Positions 11,905 through 24,229 of a stretch of 64,000 nucleotides of DNA are shown one piece after another (the stretch's first letter is position 1; every line of letters starts with the position of its first letter). Both the position numbers and the translations under genes were made by a program. This DNA comes from Sanderia malayensis (lineage: Eukaryota > Cnidaria > Scyphozoa > Semaeostomeae > Pelagiidae): positions 7,096,896 through 7,160,895 of the forward strand of contig RQOL01000660.1 of assembly GCA_013076295.1 (NCBI GenBank), read 5' to 3'. A model generated the notes under the pieces. The model made no database searches. It saw only the letters and a list, made by a program, of their open reading frames with translations, and was not told where the DNA came from.

Positions 11905-12036
11905 TATTATAACTCCATTAATTCTTATATAAGTCCGCCACTATGAAAGCTGTCTATGTGCCTCCCGAGGAGGCTGGGACTTAATTTAACCACATTGGAG
12001 CGAGGCTCGCTCCAACATGGCAACGTCTATACAACA
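11905..12036 (-). repeat. Gypsy 5' LTR
   Basis: 132 bp. It shares the GGAGCGAGGCTCGCTCC palindrome and both ends with the 8477-8639 LTR but lacks about 30 bp near its downstream end. It is followed by GTATG, the duplicated target site. Confidence 0.88.
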
Positions 12037-12345
12037 GTATGTACTTTCAGTTCAATGTTAATTACATAATGAGATTCTCCATTACTATTATCTTCACCAA
12101 GCATATGTATAACTTACTACTTACCATTTAAATCACAATTAACTTATTCTTTTTCCAGTATTTGTAGTTTAGCAGTTGCCTGTTTTTCGTTCAGATTTTG
12201 GTATGTACTTTCAGTTCAATGTTTAATACATAATGAGATTCTCCATTACTATTATCTTCACCAAGCATATTTATAACTTACTGCGTACCATTTAAATCAC
12301 AATTATCTTATTATTTTTCCAGTATTTGCAGTTTAGCAGTTGTCC

Positions 12346-12593
12346 TTATTAAACATATTCTGTTTTTCACACACCAATTATCCTTATTAAGGATTATTAA
12401 TATTAATACCAAAATACCAATTCAAAGAACTGGGCAGCACAAAAAAAGTTTCCTTGCACAACAAGGACGGGAGGAGACTCCCCACAAAAGATATAGAGTA
12501 AGCATACCTTTTGCATTTGAAACTCAACTGTTCTATTGATATCTTCCAAATATTGCTAAATATCCTTTCACCGAAAAAGCAACCTATAACATA
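12346..12593. other. No recognisable gene (12346-12593)
   Basis: AT-rich spacer between the 172-bp array and the ISL2EU left end. No motif or splice-supported exon recognised. Confidence 0.5.
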
Positions 12594-12748
12594 ATAGACC
12601 CCTTTCACATTTACGTCATACCATAAGTCACGAACGTGAAAACGAGGCAACCAATGTAATGTCATTTCTTTTCCAATACTTTTCTACTGCGGACCTGTGA
12701 TATCATTGCGATTAAAGTACTTTAAATTAAAAAAAATAAGTGAAAATG

Positions 12749-14063
12749 AGTAGCGGAGACTAGAGCTAGAGATATACCGAAGCCGAAAAAACGATCTTGG
12801 GGACGTCAATGTGCAGCTATTGGATGTTGTAGCTACTTTTATAATGGTGATGGATCACGCACGGGCCTACATTTTTTTAATTTTCCTAAGTCAAATCCGG
12901 AGAAACATCGCTGGTGCACTTTAATTAAAGATGGCATGGATGGTTTCAGAGTCAACAACGCAACCTGCCTTTGTGAAAAGCATTTTACACTAGCTGATAT
13001 AAAGCGAAACCCACACTATTGGCGTCTTGTTCCTGGTGCTGCGCGGAAGCCTCCAACACCTCGCCAAGAAATATTGCCGCCAACCTTGTCCATGGACGTT
13101 ACTGAAGAATCCTCAAGTTTTGGCGATGAAATGGATCTTGATCTTGGCCATACTTTTGAAGAAGAAGAAGAACCTTCAACCTTCACTATTTCCACCCAAA
13201 CTGATTTTTCTTTCATCAACTCTCCTACCTATCTGCCAATTGATTCTGACAAGATGAAAAATGATATCATGCACTCTTTTGCCAAGAATGACGATCTCAA
13301 ATCACAAAATGCAGACCTATCAGCCAAGATTGCCTCATTAGAAACCCAAATGGAACAGCTAGAGTCACAGTTGGCAAAAGTCAGATCATCTCTTTTTTCT
13401 ATTGAAAAGTTGAAGTCCGATAATTCAGCCACAAAGTTCTACACTGGTTCTTTATCATGAACTCCCACTGCTCTTTAAACCCCTTCTCAAGAGATTGTAC
13501 GACAAAACATGCCTGCATAATTTAAAGATTTCCCAACAACTAGATTGATTATTGATTGCACTGAATTGTTTGCTGAAATTCCATCATCTATGAAAGATCA
13601 ATCCCAAACATGGTCTGAATATAAGCATCACAACACATGGAAGGCTCTCATTGGCATATCCCCTTCTGGCTTAATTACCTTTGTTTCAAAGCTATGGTCT
13701 GGCAAGGTCTCTGACAAAGAAATCACTCTGAAGTCTGGTGTTCTGGCACTTCTTGAGGATGGCGATAACCTAATGGCAGACCGTGGCTTTGATATTCAAG
13801 ACATTCTTCCTCCTGGCGTTACTCTTAGCATCCCACCTTTCAAAGGCACAAGAGCACAACTAACAGCCAAGGAAACAGAGGAAACTGCTTGTATTGCTTC
13901 TGTTCGCATACATGTGGAACGTGCCATAGGAAGAGTAAAGAATTACCATATCCTTGATGGTCTTTTGCCATTGTCATTGCATTCAACTGCAAATCAAATT
14001 TTTACTGTTTGCTGTCTATTGACAAATTTTTTACCATTATTAGTAGAACCTAATGATAAGTAA
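12749..14063 (+). pseudogene. THAP-domain DDE transposase (ISL2EU), internally deleted
   Basis: An open frame from 12749 encodes a THAP zinc finger: CAAIGC, LHFFNFP, RWC and CEKHF, ending LVPGAARKPPTP. A glutamine/leucine-rich coiled coil follows and ends at TGA near 13460. No in-frame ATG precedes the finger; the ATG at 12747 is in another frame. Coding resumes near 13490 with the DDE core: IIDCTE, MADRGF and HVERAIGR (DDE_Tnp_4 type). The segment between the coiled coil and the core, normally with a helix-turn-helix, is missing. An in-frame TAA (13518-13520) precedes the first Asp. It cannot make an active enzyme as it stands. Confidence 0.88.
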
Positions 14064-14299
14064 GCCTATAAATAATTCTGTTCTATAAAACATACATTAC
14101 TACAATCTGTACCAGAACTATGAAACATACTAACTGTTTCATTTACATTATATCTTAATTCTGCAATGTCATTTTATCAAGGTAGCTGAATAATAATTGT
14201 TACTATCAAAATATATCTTTAGCGTATAATGTTATCTCACATTGTTATTCTATGTGATGATATTACAAGAATGAAGAGGATATTTATTCTTAATTACAA

Positions 14300-16106
14300 T
14301 TACTTGACTTTATCAAAGTTTTTCCAACCGCCATGCAAATATAACTTAAAGCCACGCTTCACACGCTGTGTAAAAAGTTCAGGAAGAATTGCTCTCTGAT
14401 AAAAGAATTCAAGCCTTGGTAGCATGTGACGAAGCACAAACTCTTCATCATATGGTATTGACTCCACCAATAATGGCTCACTACCACCAAACCAAACAAC
14501 AAAATGCACTCGCTCCAAATTGGCACGAAAAATTTGACCTTGAACTTGATAATAATATTGATGCTTACGCTTAAGCTTGATGGAGCCATCATAACTGGTC
14601 AAGAAGAAGGTTTTATCTTTAAGTGCATCTTGAAGAGAACTATTAAACTTGGAAAATTGGCATTTGATTTCCAAGCCCCATCTCTCACTCTTACAAGACA
14701 CAATGCCATCCAAAGATGCACCAAGATAAGAATAAGAAGATAACTGCAAGCCAGCTTCTGAAACAACAGCATTGATGCCATGTTCTTTCAAGAAAATGGT
14801 GTACAGATCTATGACATGTCCTTCAAATTTCTTGCCATGCCTAGTTGCTGCAGTTGAAAAAGACTTGTAAAACATCGCATTTATTTTTGAAGAAGGCTCA
14901 ACAGTGTTTACAGCAGCAGTGTAAAAATTGGAGGCTGTGAGTCGATAAAGACGATACTTCATCCAGTTGCTATTGGAAGACTGTCCACGGGTCAGCTTTT
15001 CAATGTTATAGACTTCTTGGGCAGATAAGGCTAGGTTGTCGCAATAAATGTTCATCATATCTTGAAAGGATTGCTTAGAAATATCGTAGCACTCATTGAG
15101 AGAAATTGCTTCACGTAAAGAAAGATCTGCAGAATCAGATGCACTACCACTTGAAGAAGGTTGATCAGATACTGAAGCTGGATAAAAACCAAAGAATCCA
15201 CTATTTGGCATGCATTTAGCTAATTTCGACTTTAGAATGTCAAGATCTTTATTAATCACGCTTCTATGGCTGATAAGACGAGGATCAAATATTTTACAAT
15301 CAGGAACATCATAAGCATCATAATTCTTTCCAAATTTTATTTTTCTGATCACAATTTCATCAATTGGGGCTGGATTAAAAGAACAAGAAAAAAGCAAGCA
15401 TTTGGTACATTCCAAGAAGATAACTTCGATGTGCAAGAAACAGGCGATTCAAATTCTTGAAGACCACGTCTATTGAAATCTTCAAGAGCAAAGAGAACAC
15501 CACCAACATGGTTACAGTTTCCAAGACCACCAAGACCAATACCAGCAGGACAAGAACAAGCAGCAGAGCAAACATCACCAGATCCATTCGACAACTTTAC
15601 AAGAACCTTATATAAAACTTTCTTCATGGATGCCTTGACACGGACATTAAAAAAAAAGTAAAATCAGCGTTTGTAGCAACATCAATCCTTTTAATAAAGC
15701 CTTCAAAGAAAAACTGAAATGCTTTCAGTTTCTTGTAGGCCGTACTCTTAAGAAGGATGTGCTTGAATTTACAAGTGCGGATGACCAAATATGTGTACAG
15801 TTGCAAAAAACTAAAGGCCGGTGTTCCACGCAGGTCTGATGTCCAAGGAAGGTGCTTGCACTGGTCATGCATGGCGTCAAAAGTAAAGTCTTTTTCGTGG
15901 CAAAGTAAAGAAGACTCACTTAAAACAATATCGGACGGAGATTGATAATTTTTAGCACAACAAAAAACAGCATAAGTTCGAAGAACAAGATTGGCTTTGA
16001 CACCCAACGTTTTCTCTCTGTACTGCACAAGAACAGACTTCAATTCCTTTACACTCAGTCTGCCTAGATCTTCCAAACATTCAACAGTCTTTTCTTCAAG
16101 TAACAA
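14300..16106 (-). pseudogene. SWIM zinc-finger plus YqaJ-type exonuclease protein of ISL2EU, frameshifted
   Basis: Three consecutive minus-strand frames form one protein. The N-terminal part is 16106-15624. A SWIM finger lies in 15627-15349 (CSAACSCPAG then CNHVGG). A YqaJ/lambda-exonuclease-like domain lies in 15436-14300, with catalytic-type residues in GASLDGIV, LEIKCQF and YYYQVQGQ. The frame breaks coincide with a run of nine A (about 15649-15657) and a T run near 15386, so one or both could be sequencing errors. In ISL2EU elements this second protein accompanies the transposase; its role in transposition is not established. Confidence 0.87.
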
Positions 16107-16317
16107 AGATTTGAAGGCATATATTGAAATCGCTTATTAGTTAATGAATTCAGTACAATAATGAGGTATAGAAAATCTTTTGTCACAGCTTTCCGAAATT
16201 CCATACAAATCACAATAGGCCGAAAAAAGAGCGGGTCGCGATTACATCGGTTGCCTCAATTTCAATCGCGAGTCTCATTTTCAAACACTGTGTGACGTAA
16301 ATGTGAAAGGGGTCTAT

Positions 16318-18136
16318 TGTGTATTTACAGATCACAGAAGGAGGCCTTTGTCAAAGTTGGCAAAGGCCAACGAAAACAAAAAATGGAGAAAAAGGGTGGG
16401 AAGGCCACCAAGGAATTCTCCAGAGCAATGATGGTGGCCATGCCCACCCAAAGGGCAGCAAAAATAATGCAGGAAATGTGTAAATTAGTTAATGAATAAT
16501 TTCTAAACTAATTTACACATGTCCTGTTTTTGAACATGCATGAAAGAGACAATCAGAAAATCAAAACCAATTAACAATACAAAATATAACCTAAATTTAT
16601 CTACTTTTCCATTTGCAAAATTTTCAAAACATTTCCCATTTTTTGTTCATGCATGGTCAAAATTACATTACTATTATAATTTGTTCATATTATATGTTCC
16701 AAAAATGTTCCTCTTTTGTATATTCACAAAGTTCAAGATTATATGCTCCCATATATTTCTGTAGTTGCAATCATTTCTTTTTTTTGATAATGTTTAAAAG
16801 GTAAAAATGTCTGCATGATTTCATGAAAAACATTCACTGATAAACTTACCCTGTATTTGGTATTCACATTCATGAATGTGATGTTGGCACAGTAATAGTG
16901 CTAACAGTGGTCATTTATTCCCAGTATGATTCCTTTTTATGCCATTTTTCCTAAATAAACTCAGAAAATGGAACTGGAGTTAACACATTTTGAACAGTAA
17001 GTCAAAATACTTTATTCATTCTCTTCAGATGGAAATGATTGAAGATGTTGGATTCTCACCATGCCTTTTTTCCGTATCATCAAGCTACTACTTGGCACAC
17101 CATTGCCTTTGCCATGATGTAATGATGTAATTCGACTTCATATGCAATTTCTCCCTCCTACCCTTTTAACCTCTCTGGAAGACGAAGGGGAATTCCCTTT
17201 TCACTAACAGGTTTCCCGCTTTTTTAAACATGTGACATGTATAAACCAATTGTGGGAGCTTTATAGTACAATAGAAATCCCGCCTCTAATTATTTGCACA
17301 ATTAGATTTTGCCTAATTTAATTTGGTTGTCCAAATTATCGATAGGATATAATTATATGGAATTATTTAACGCTGAGTAAGTATTATAAATGTTGTTTTT
17401 TTTCTAATAAGCTGTCATTATAACCTAAAAAGCATTTTCATCGCTATTTTCCCCTACATAATGTCAATAATTTTTGCTCTTCTTTCTATGCATTTCATGG
17501 CAAGAACAGGTTACATGTTGTTCAGGCATCATATTTTTATTAAATAGCTATTTCAAGTTTATAATAACTATTATCCTTCTTTTCTTACCATAGTTTTGAA
17601 AGACACAAGGCTCGGTAAGAAATGAATTTATTCATTGCAGTTTTTCCTTCTCACTATACATATTTAACTATTTGTTTACTTTATAAAAAGAGGTCCACTT
17701 TTATCGAATTTCAAATAACGGACACCTCTCCTTTACAAACTTCTTTCAATAATTATGAAATGATATTTTCGTTATGATTTGTAAATGTAACCCATGCGCA
17801 GCGAGCTACTCTTTACCACGGATAAAAACTTCATTTTTGTTTTATGCATCTGTAATATTATGAACAAACATTTAAGGCGCCGTTTTTAACAAATTTGCCC
17901 TGTAACCAAATTTGTTCAATTCTTAACAGCTGCACTGGATTCAACAAGTTAATTTTCATTACATACAGGTTTTCGGAGCCTCTTTTTATGATTGGTTTAT
18001 TCATGTCAGCAATAATTTTGATTCCAATTTACTTTCTTCTATTTTAGTAACTGTTTACATTACAGAAACGAGCACAGTTTAACGTAAGGGTTTTCATAAA
18101 ATTGACATTATATTACATCGCATTACTTTTATCATA
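16318..18136. other. AT-rich spacer, no gene recognised
   Basis: Contains short open frames without known motifs and a small inverted repeat (about 16482-16519, TGTAAATTAGTT and complement). Nothing else is supportable. Confidence 0.5.
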
Positions 18137-20917
18137 ATGACTTATTTACAAAATTTTTACTATCAAAATATATCAAAATTGTTACTATCAAAATATAATA
18201 TAGTAACTGTAGACATCGAGATGCAACACACTGTTCCAGTCCCAGATGAAAATCAGATACCAGACACCGTTGAAGATCAGGAAATGCAAGTTGCCAATCC
18301 TGTCCCCGAGAACAATGAAGCTGAAAACCTCATCCCCTTCTCCCCATTACCACACCACTTGAATAAAATGACAGGAACATGCATTCATTGTGGTGCAAAG
18401 TACTTCAAAGAAGAACTTAACTCCCGAAAACAATACAACAAGTGTTGCATGGGAGGTTTAATCACTCTGGATATAATTCAACCACCTCCAAACAGTGTCA
18501 TGCATTTATACACTGATGTTACTGCAGAATCAAAATATTTTTTAAAGCACTCCGCCAATACGGCTCATTATTGGCCATGGCATCATGGAAGGCTAAAATT
18601 GATACAATATGATTCCAGTCATTATCAATACAATTTATTATTCGTTTATGCTGGCTACAATTGAATTTTTATTTCCCTAACCTATGCTTTGAGTCATAAA
18701 CAGGTGTAACAGAAACAGACAGATCCAGAAAATACACAGAACTCTACATCATGGATACGAAACAAGCATTGCAGTAACGGCTAAACACTGCAAGAGAACA
18801 ATGTCCAGATTTGGACATTGTTGCATTTCTCCAGGATGAATTAATGGCAGTCAATCGATTTCCACAATATTATCGAAGCATGGGTGAAAAATGGGAGGAA
18901 CAGCGGCAGCAAGCTATTGCAAACAATCAGCCTGTTCCAACATTCAAAATGATCATCACAGGTCGCCCACAACAAGATCGCAGACACGATAATCCTACTG
19001 CCAGAGAAATTGCAGCTATATACACAGTACAGAATGGAGATGCACCAAATCCTGACGACAGAGAACTGCAAGTTCAAACAAGACACGGAGATCTCATGAA
19101 GATTTACGCAACCAGTCAAAGTGATGATCCTCCCACGTATCCATTGATATTCTTTCACGGTGACAGAGGATACAGTTTGGACCTTCAACGATTGCCTACT
19201 GCAAATGTAAGAGATCGACAACACATCAATCGTGATCGCCGTACCAGACTGACCCTCATCAAATACTATTTATACAGAATCCAGATCAGGGATGCATTCT
19301 CAGCCATCCACATTGCATCACTTCTATTTCAACAGTATCTGGTAGATCGATATACGAAGATAGAAGGTAAAAAACTGCACTGGGTTATGAACAATCAACA
19401 TCAGCTTCGTGTTGACACATATCGTGGCCTGATGGATCATCTCCACAGAAGAGCTTAAATCGAAAACCAGGGCTAACAATCCGAATCAGCCTATACATAT
19501 CGATGTTGGCCGTGTTATCATTCTACCCTCAACCCTTCCAGGCAGCCAAAGAAACATGTATCAACACTTTCAAGATGCAATGACGATCGTAAGGAAGTAT
19601 GGCAAGCCAGACATCTTCCTCACAATGACTGCCAATCCCAAAGGGAAGGAGATAGAAGAAAACATTTATCCGTGTCAGACGGTCAGTGATCGACCAGCCA
19701 TTGTCACAAGAGTATTTCAACTCAAACTCAAAGAGCTACTCAAAGACATTCTTCACAAGCACATTCTTGGACATGCCACAGCAAACGTGTATGTAATAGA
19801 GTTTCAGAAGAGAGGACTACCACATGCACACATGATCCTGTTTCCAAAGCAGGAAGAGAGAAAATCGTATCAGAGAGTCTTAAATCATATGAAATCAGTG
19901 ATTTTTGGGCACAGTTTCAACAACATCGCCTGCACACAAACATGAGAGCTGTTCAAGATGAATCTTACAGAGAATTCTCAGAATGGCTCCTAAGACTCGG
20001 CAACAAACAAGAACCACATCATGTACTTGACAATATCACTTTGCCACATCAAATATGCACATCTTCTCAAGAGGAAATTCTCAACTTCATATATCCCAAG
20101 CCTAATACACCACAGTCCCACCTCATACTGGATCCGGTAACCATGTCAGAACATTGTTGTCTTACCCCAAAGAATGACTTCTCACATCAAATCAATGACA
20201 TCAATCTGGAAAGAATGCAAACTCCTGAAAGAACATACTACAGCACAGACAGTGTGATAACAGAGGATCCAGACGAGGAGGCGACATATCCAATTCAGTT
20301 TATCAACAATCTAACTCCTAACGGAATGCCCTTACATCGACTTAGACTCAAGGTATAATCTTCCTGTGTAATAATTATGTATACATGATTCATGAATTGA
20401 AATAATTCCTGATTTTCCTTTTGTAATATAATAATATAATGCAATACACAATGTAATTTCGAACTCTCTTTGTTTAAGGTTGGTGCAACAATCATTCTTC
20501 TGAGGAATCTAAATCCAAAGAAAGGTCTTTGCAAGGGCACAAGACTCATTGTACGCCATGTCCAACGTAACGTGATCACAGCAGAGATCATCACGAAAGA
20601 ACACAGAGGCAAACAGGTCATGATTCCCAGAATAACATTCAACACAAGACACAGAGATTTCTTTCAACATCAAACGACGGCAATTTCCAGTCAGACTAGC
20701 ATACTTCCTTACTATCAACAAGGCACAGGGACAATCTCTGAGGTATGTTGGTTTGTATTTACCTGAGCCCGTGTTCACACATGGTCAGTTATATGTGGCC
20801 ATGTCAAGAGCAACATCATTTGACGGGCTCAAAATATTCCTCCCAGAGGAAACACACAGGAAGACAAAAAAACATTGTCTTCCAAGAAGTCCTGTAAAGG
20901 TCTTCACAAACTTTTGA
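18137..20917 (+). pseudogene. Helitron Rep/helicase polyprotein gene, internally deleted
   Basis: 18137-18664 carries the Helitron N-terminal cysteine motif (CIHCGAKYF, then KCCMGG). 18811-19458 is the linker domain, with PLIFFHGDRGYSLDL and LLFQQYLVDRYTKIE. 19470-19945 is Rep: HIDVGR, FLTMTANP and the HUH-type FQKRGLPHAHMIL. The two-tyrosine motif and helicase motifs I-IV are absent, and the sequence jumps to the helicase C-terminal part (19942-20917) with LTPKND, VITEDPDEEA, VGATIILLRNLNPKKGLCKGT, then NKAQGQSL and [12 protein letters not shown]. One frameshift lies near 20670 and stop TGA ends it near 20917. A likely intron interrupts it (20353-20478). Helitron ends were not found. Confidence 0.85.
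20353..20478 (+). other. Putative 126-bp phase-0 spliceosomal intron in the Helitron helicase
   Basis: The conserved helicase sequence reads RLRLK up to 20352 and continues VGATIILL from 20479. In between is an AT-rich stretch with stops, starting GTATAA and ending TTTGTTTAAG. The junction is in frame. Confidence 0.6.
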
Positions 20918-23037
20918 GCATAAATTGCGTTGTTCACAGAGGGTGTCAGTCTATCAGAATGCACATACACAAATTACGAGGCTCAGATTGTGGTTTTAGC
21001 GGATCGGCATTGCACTACAGTGTGATGTTCCCTGTTGTGATATCAGCACAACACTCAGAAAGCAAAGCCGTAAAAAGCTTTGAACATTGCTGGTTTGTCA
21101 CGCCACTCCAGTCAATAAGATCTGCCAAGGACGATCCGGACACTTTCACAACACTCCAGTCTCCGGGGGTGTTCGTCAACAGCAACAACACGATCTGGGT
21201 CTTCGGTAGCACCCGTATCAGAAGAAGTATGCTTTGCCATGCTCTCCGATATTGCCTATGGGAGTATGGCTTTCCTTTTCTCTGTGAAAACTGCAATCTC
21301 TCCATTAATCGTAGTTGTTTTAACAATAATTAGCATTGGATTACCCTCCTCTCATGTCCTTATTTATCGTAACAATATAGCTGACCCCTGATTATGTAAT
21401 ATCCCAAATTTAAATTGCAGTTTTCATGAACAAGGAAACCTCAAACAAAGGCTACCCCTTGAAGTTGGTGTTCGAGCTTTAAACTAATTTAACCGGCAAT
21501 CTTCTTTTTTTACTATGATCAAATTTAATGGTGAGAACGCACGAAGAATCGAGAGAACATACATCTGTATCATTGATCTGTGCCACACGAGTGTGAATTC
21601 CTATTGAATAATGCTGTCAATGTCGCCGAATACTCCACACGATGAATAAATACATCAATACAATCTACAGATGGGACAAATTTGATCTCATTTATCTTCA
21701 CTATCGATTTATAAATGATACAGTTTGTGTACATTTTTTGCGTGCATTTTAAAGCCCATATTTTCCTTTATGACATTGTATGCCAAGGTTTTTATAGTTG
21801 TGTGTAGCATATAATTGAAGCTGTCCTCGATGATACTTGCTTTATTACCGGTTATGTACTATTATATTTTACACCAAAACAATGTGGGATTAACGTACTC
21901 TCTGTTCATATTTACTGAGCTTCATCAATGTCCGTTCTTAATGAGATGCATTTCTGCAGTTCTTCTTTGCCAATAATATAATAACACTTTATCCTCCATT
22001 GAAACGAGGTTGTTGTATTTCACTAAAAAAACTTTTGGCCTCTTTTCCATCAAAGGCCACCGCTAGCTTTTGAAATAAGAATTTGAAACAGCTTGGCTTG
22101 GTATCACAAAAAGATCATCAAACAGGACAACTTATAGTTGGGAAATTATCTCAAAATTTACATGGGACATATTCAATGTATCTTACAGGTAATTCACTTA
22201 GATCTTATTTTTAACTCATGCCAAATTAAATTTCATCAAGTTGTTAAACCAGCTTAGTTTTGGTTAGGCCATGCAAACTTGACTTCACTGATTGTAACAA
22301 AACTGAAAATTTAGATACTTTATACCTTTATAGTTTACTTGCTTCCAAAATAAATGTTTTATGCCCTGACTACAGGTGCCTGCCAATGTTAACTTGGATT
22401 TAAAATTATTCTTAAATTCATGGATTCTTTACTCTTCATTGCCTCTATGTGACACAAGCAAAATTAATTGACATCCTCATGAAGCTATTTTTATCTTCAA
22501 TATTCTTCCTTTTCCTATACGATTCTTAGTGAAAGAAATACTGAAGTGATTAACCCAAGCTGTCAACGTCACTAATACTTGCTATTCACACCATGCAAAT
22601 GTCAAATGATTGAAACAAACATTAACTACACTATGCATGAAAAGCCCATGAAATCCTTGAAAAACTCATGGAAGGAGAATTCTGTTTATGTACGTTTCTA
22701 TCACATTGTAATTTAATTAGCTTTTCTGTAAGGTTATTCCCTACTTATAACAGACTCATATGGGACACTGGTCAAATAACAATGTATTACTTATATCCAA
22801 TGGGAGTCAACTGCAATACTTGCACAAAATAAATGCTCAGCTGTTGTGGCATATGTATATTAGTAAAATTTAGGTTCATTGTTTTGCTAACCTACCCACA
22901 GTTCCAATTTACATGCATTTAACTTTTCATTATCCCTTCACCTTTTGTGCTTTCAAAGGTCAATTGCCATCTGACGATCGAAAATTGCATGTGAATACAA
23001 AAATCACCAATGCGAGGCTCATTTACGAGGCTTATTA
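20918..23037. other. No gene recognised (20918-23037)
   Basis: The first 400 bp after the Helitron stop are moderately GC-rich and may be element 3' sequence. The rest is AT-rich with only short unsupported frames. Confidence 0.45.
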
Positions 23038-23975
23038 TAAGGGGTTATCAGGCGAGCGGAGCGAGCCAAACTGTTGTAAGAGGAGTAGGCAAAGGATTGA
23101 GCGTAAGTGAATGCAGCGCACAAAATGCGCCTACCAAAGGCGAGCGAACCCATTGTATGTGAGGTTGAAATAGGCATGAGCGGTAGCGAATGCAGCACAC
23201 GTAGTGCGCCTTATCAATCGATGTTTCTTGATAATAGATAGACAGGCGAGCACACAGAGACAACCCATTGTACGTGGGGTTGAAAGAGGCATGAGCGGTA
23301 GCGAATGCAGCGCATGTAGTGCGCCTTATCAATCAATGTTTCGGGATAATAGATAGACTGGCGAGCGGAGGGAGCCAACCCATTGTATTTTGGGTTGAAA
23401 GAGGCATGAGCGGTAGCGAACGCAGCACATGTAGTGCCCTTTATCAATCAATGTTTCTGGATAATTGATAGACAGGCGAGCGCAGCGAGCCAACCCATTG
23501 TGTGTGGGTTGAAAGAGGCAAGAGCGGCAGTGAATGCAGCGGACGAAGTGCGCCAACCAGATGAAGCATTTTTTACTTTACGGGCTGTGGCAAGCAAGCG
23601 AAGGCGAACAAAGACACCAGTGTGTATGTATGTAGGTATGTATGTATGTATGTATGTATGTAGGTATGTATGTATGTATGTATAAATGTAGATATGCATG
23701 TTTGTATGTATGTATGTATGTATGTATGTATGTATGTATGTATGTATGTATGTAGGTATGTATGTATGTATGTATGTAGGTATGTAGGTATGTAGGTATG
23801 TAGGTATGTAGGTATGTAGGTATGTATGTATGTAGGTATGTATGTATGTATGTATGTATGTATGTATGTATGGGTATGAACGTAAGCGAATGCAGTGCAC
23901 GAAGTGCGCCAACCAGATTAAGCTTTTTTTACTTGACGGGCTGGGGCGAACGAGCGAAGCGAGTTATAACCCCTA
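23038..23975 (+). mobile_element. Helitron-like repeat block: 115-bp core repeats, TATG satellite, CTAG 3' end
   Basis: Begins AAGGGGTTATCAGGCGAGCG and ends GCGAGTTATAACCCCTAG, so GGGGTTAT occurs inverted near both ends. The core has a unit of about 88 bp at 23051 followed by 115-bp units (starts at 23245, 23360, 23475), each with GATAATAGATAGAC and the GCGCACGAAGTGCGCC-type hairpin. A TATG/TAGG microsatellite follows (23615-23871). Then comes the shared right end with AAGCTTTTTTTACTTGACGG. This core-repeat, microsatellite, 3'-end order resembles DINE-1/pearl-type Helentron-derived elements. Confidence 0.7.
23615..23871 (+). repeat. TATG/TAGGTATG microsatellite
   Basis: Tetranucleotide array with interspersed TAGG variants. 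It creates long spurious repetitive frames on both strands. Confidence 0.92.
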
Positions 23976-24229
23976 GGCTTAAAACGGACTCTGTGCACAA
24001 ACCAGAGTACACGGTAAAAGTAAAACTGGAATTCAGCTGAAGCAAATTAAACACAACAATCTTTCAACAAAACAATTCCAAACATATCATTTCCTGAGCA
24101 GAACAAGATCAATGTACATTATATATAGTGTATAAAAAGGCTAATGAAAGTAATTCAGTAAGGAGTATCAAATTTTATTTTCTCTTGAGAATCAACTTTT
24201 GAGAGGAAGAGCTCCAGGAAAGGCAGCGG

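Larger units (their letters stand above)
8477..12036 (-). mobile_element. Gypsy (Ty3/metavirus-like) LTR retrotransposon lacking gag
   Basis: Complete-ended element read on the minus strand. The 5' LTR is 11905-12036, the PBS 11893-11903, a pol frame 11879-8674, the PPT about 8652-8640, and the 3' LTR 8477-8639. A 5-bp target duplication GTATG flanks it (8472-8476 and 12037-12041). No gag: the protease frame starts about 13 bp after the PBS. The LTRs differ by an internal deletion of about 30 bp in the 5' copy and scattered changes, so the insertion is not brand new. It sits inside the 172-bp tandem array. Confidence 0.9.
8250..12345 (+). repeat. Tandem array of about 165-180 bp units, split by the Gypsy element
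   Basis: Units contain GTATGTACTTTCAGTTCAATG, TAATGAGATTCTCCATTACT, ACTTACTACTTACCATTTAAATC and CAGTTTGGCAGTTGCC. Copies lie at about 8250-8476 and 12037-12345. The retrotransposon occupies 8477-12036 exactly inside a GTATG site of one unit. A second array of the same repeat lies at 27785-28460, with a period of 172 bp. Confidence 0.85.
12596..16315. mobile_element. ISL2EU (IS4EU)-type DNA transposon, both ends present, coding decayed
   Basis: About 23-bp terminal inverted repeats: left 12596 AGACCCCTTTCACATTTACG, right the exact complement ending 16315. An AT dinucleotide lies on each side (12594-12595, 16316-16317), consistent with a 2-bp AT/TA target duplication. Inside are a plus-strand THAP plus DDE transposase and a convergent minus-strand SWIM/YqaJ-nuclease gene. 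That pairing is the known ISL2EU gene content. Both genes are broken, so this copy is not autonomous. Confidence 0.85.

Noticed and set aside
20918..21333. A further Helitron cargo gene after the helicase
   Set aside because: The open frames show no recognisable domain and overlap on both strands; evidence too weak.
23051..23575. CRISPR-like array of regularly spaced repeats
   Set aside because: Whole 115-bp units repeat head to tail with no variable spacers, in an intron-bearing eukaryotic context.
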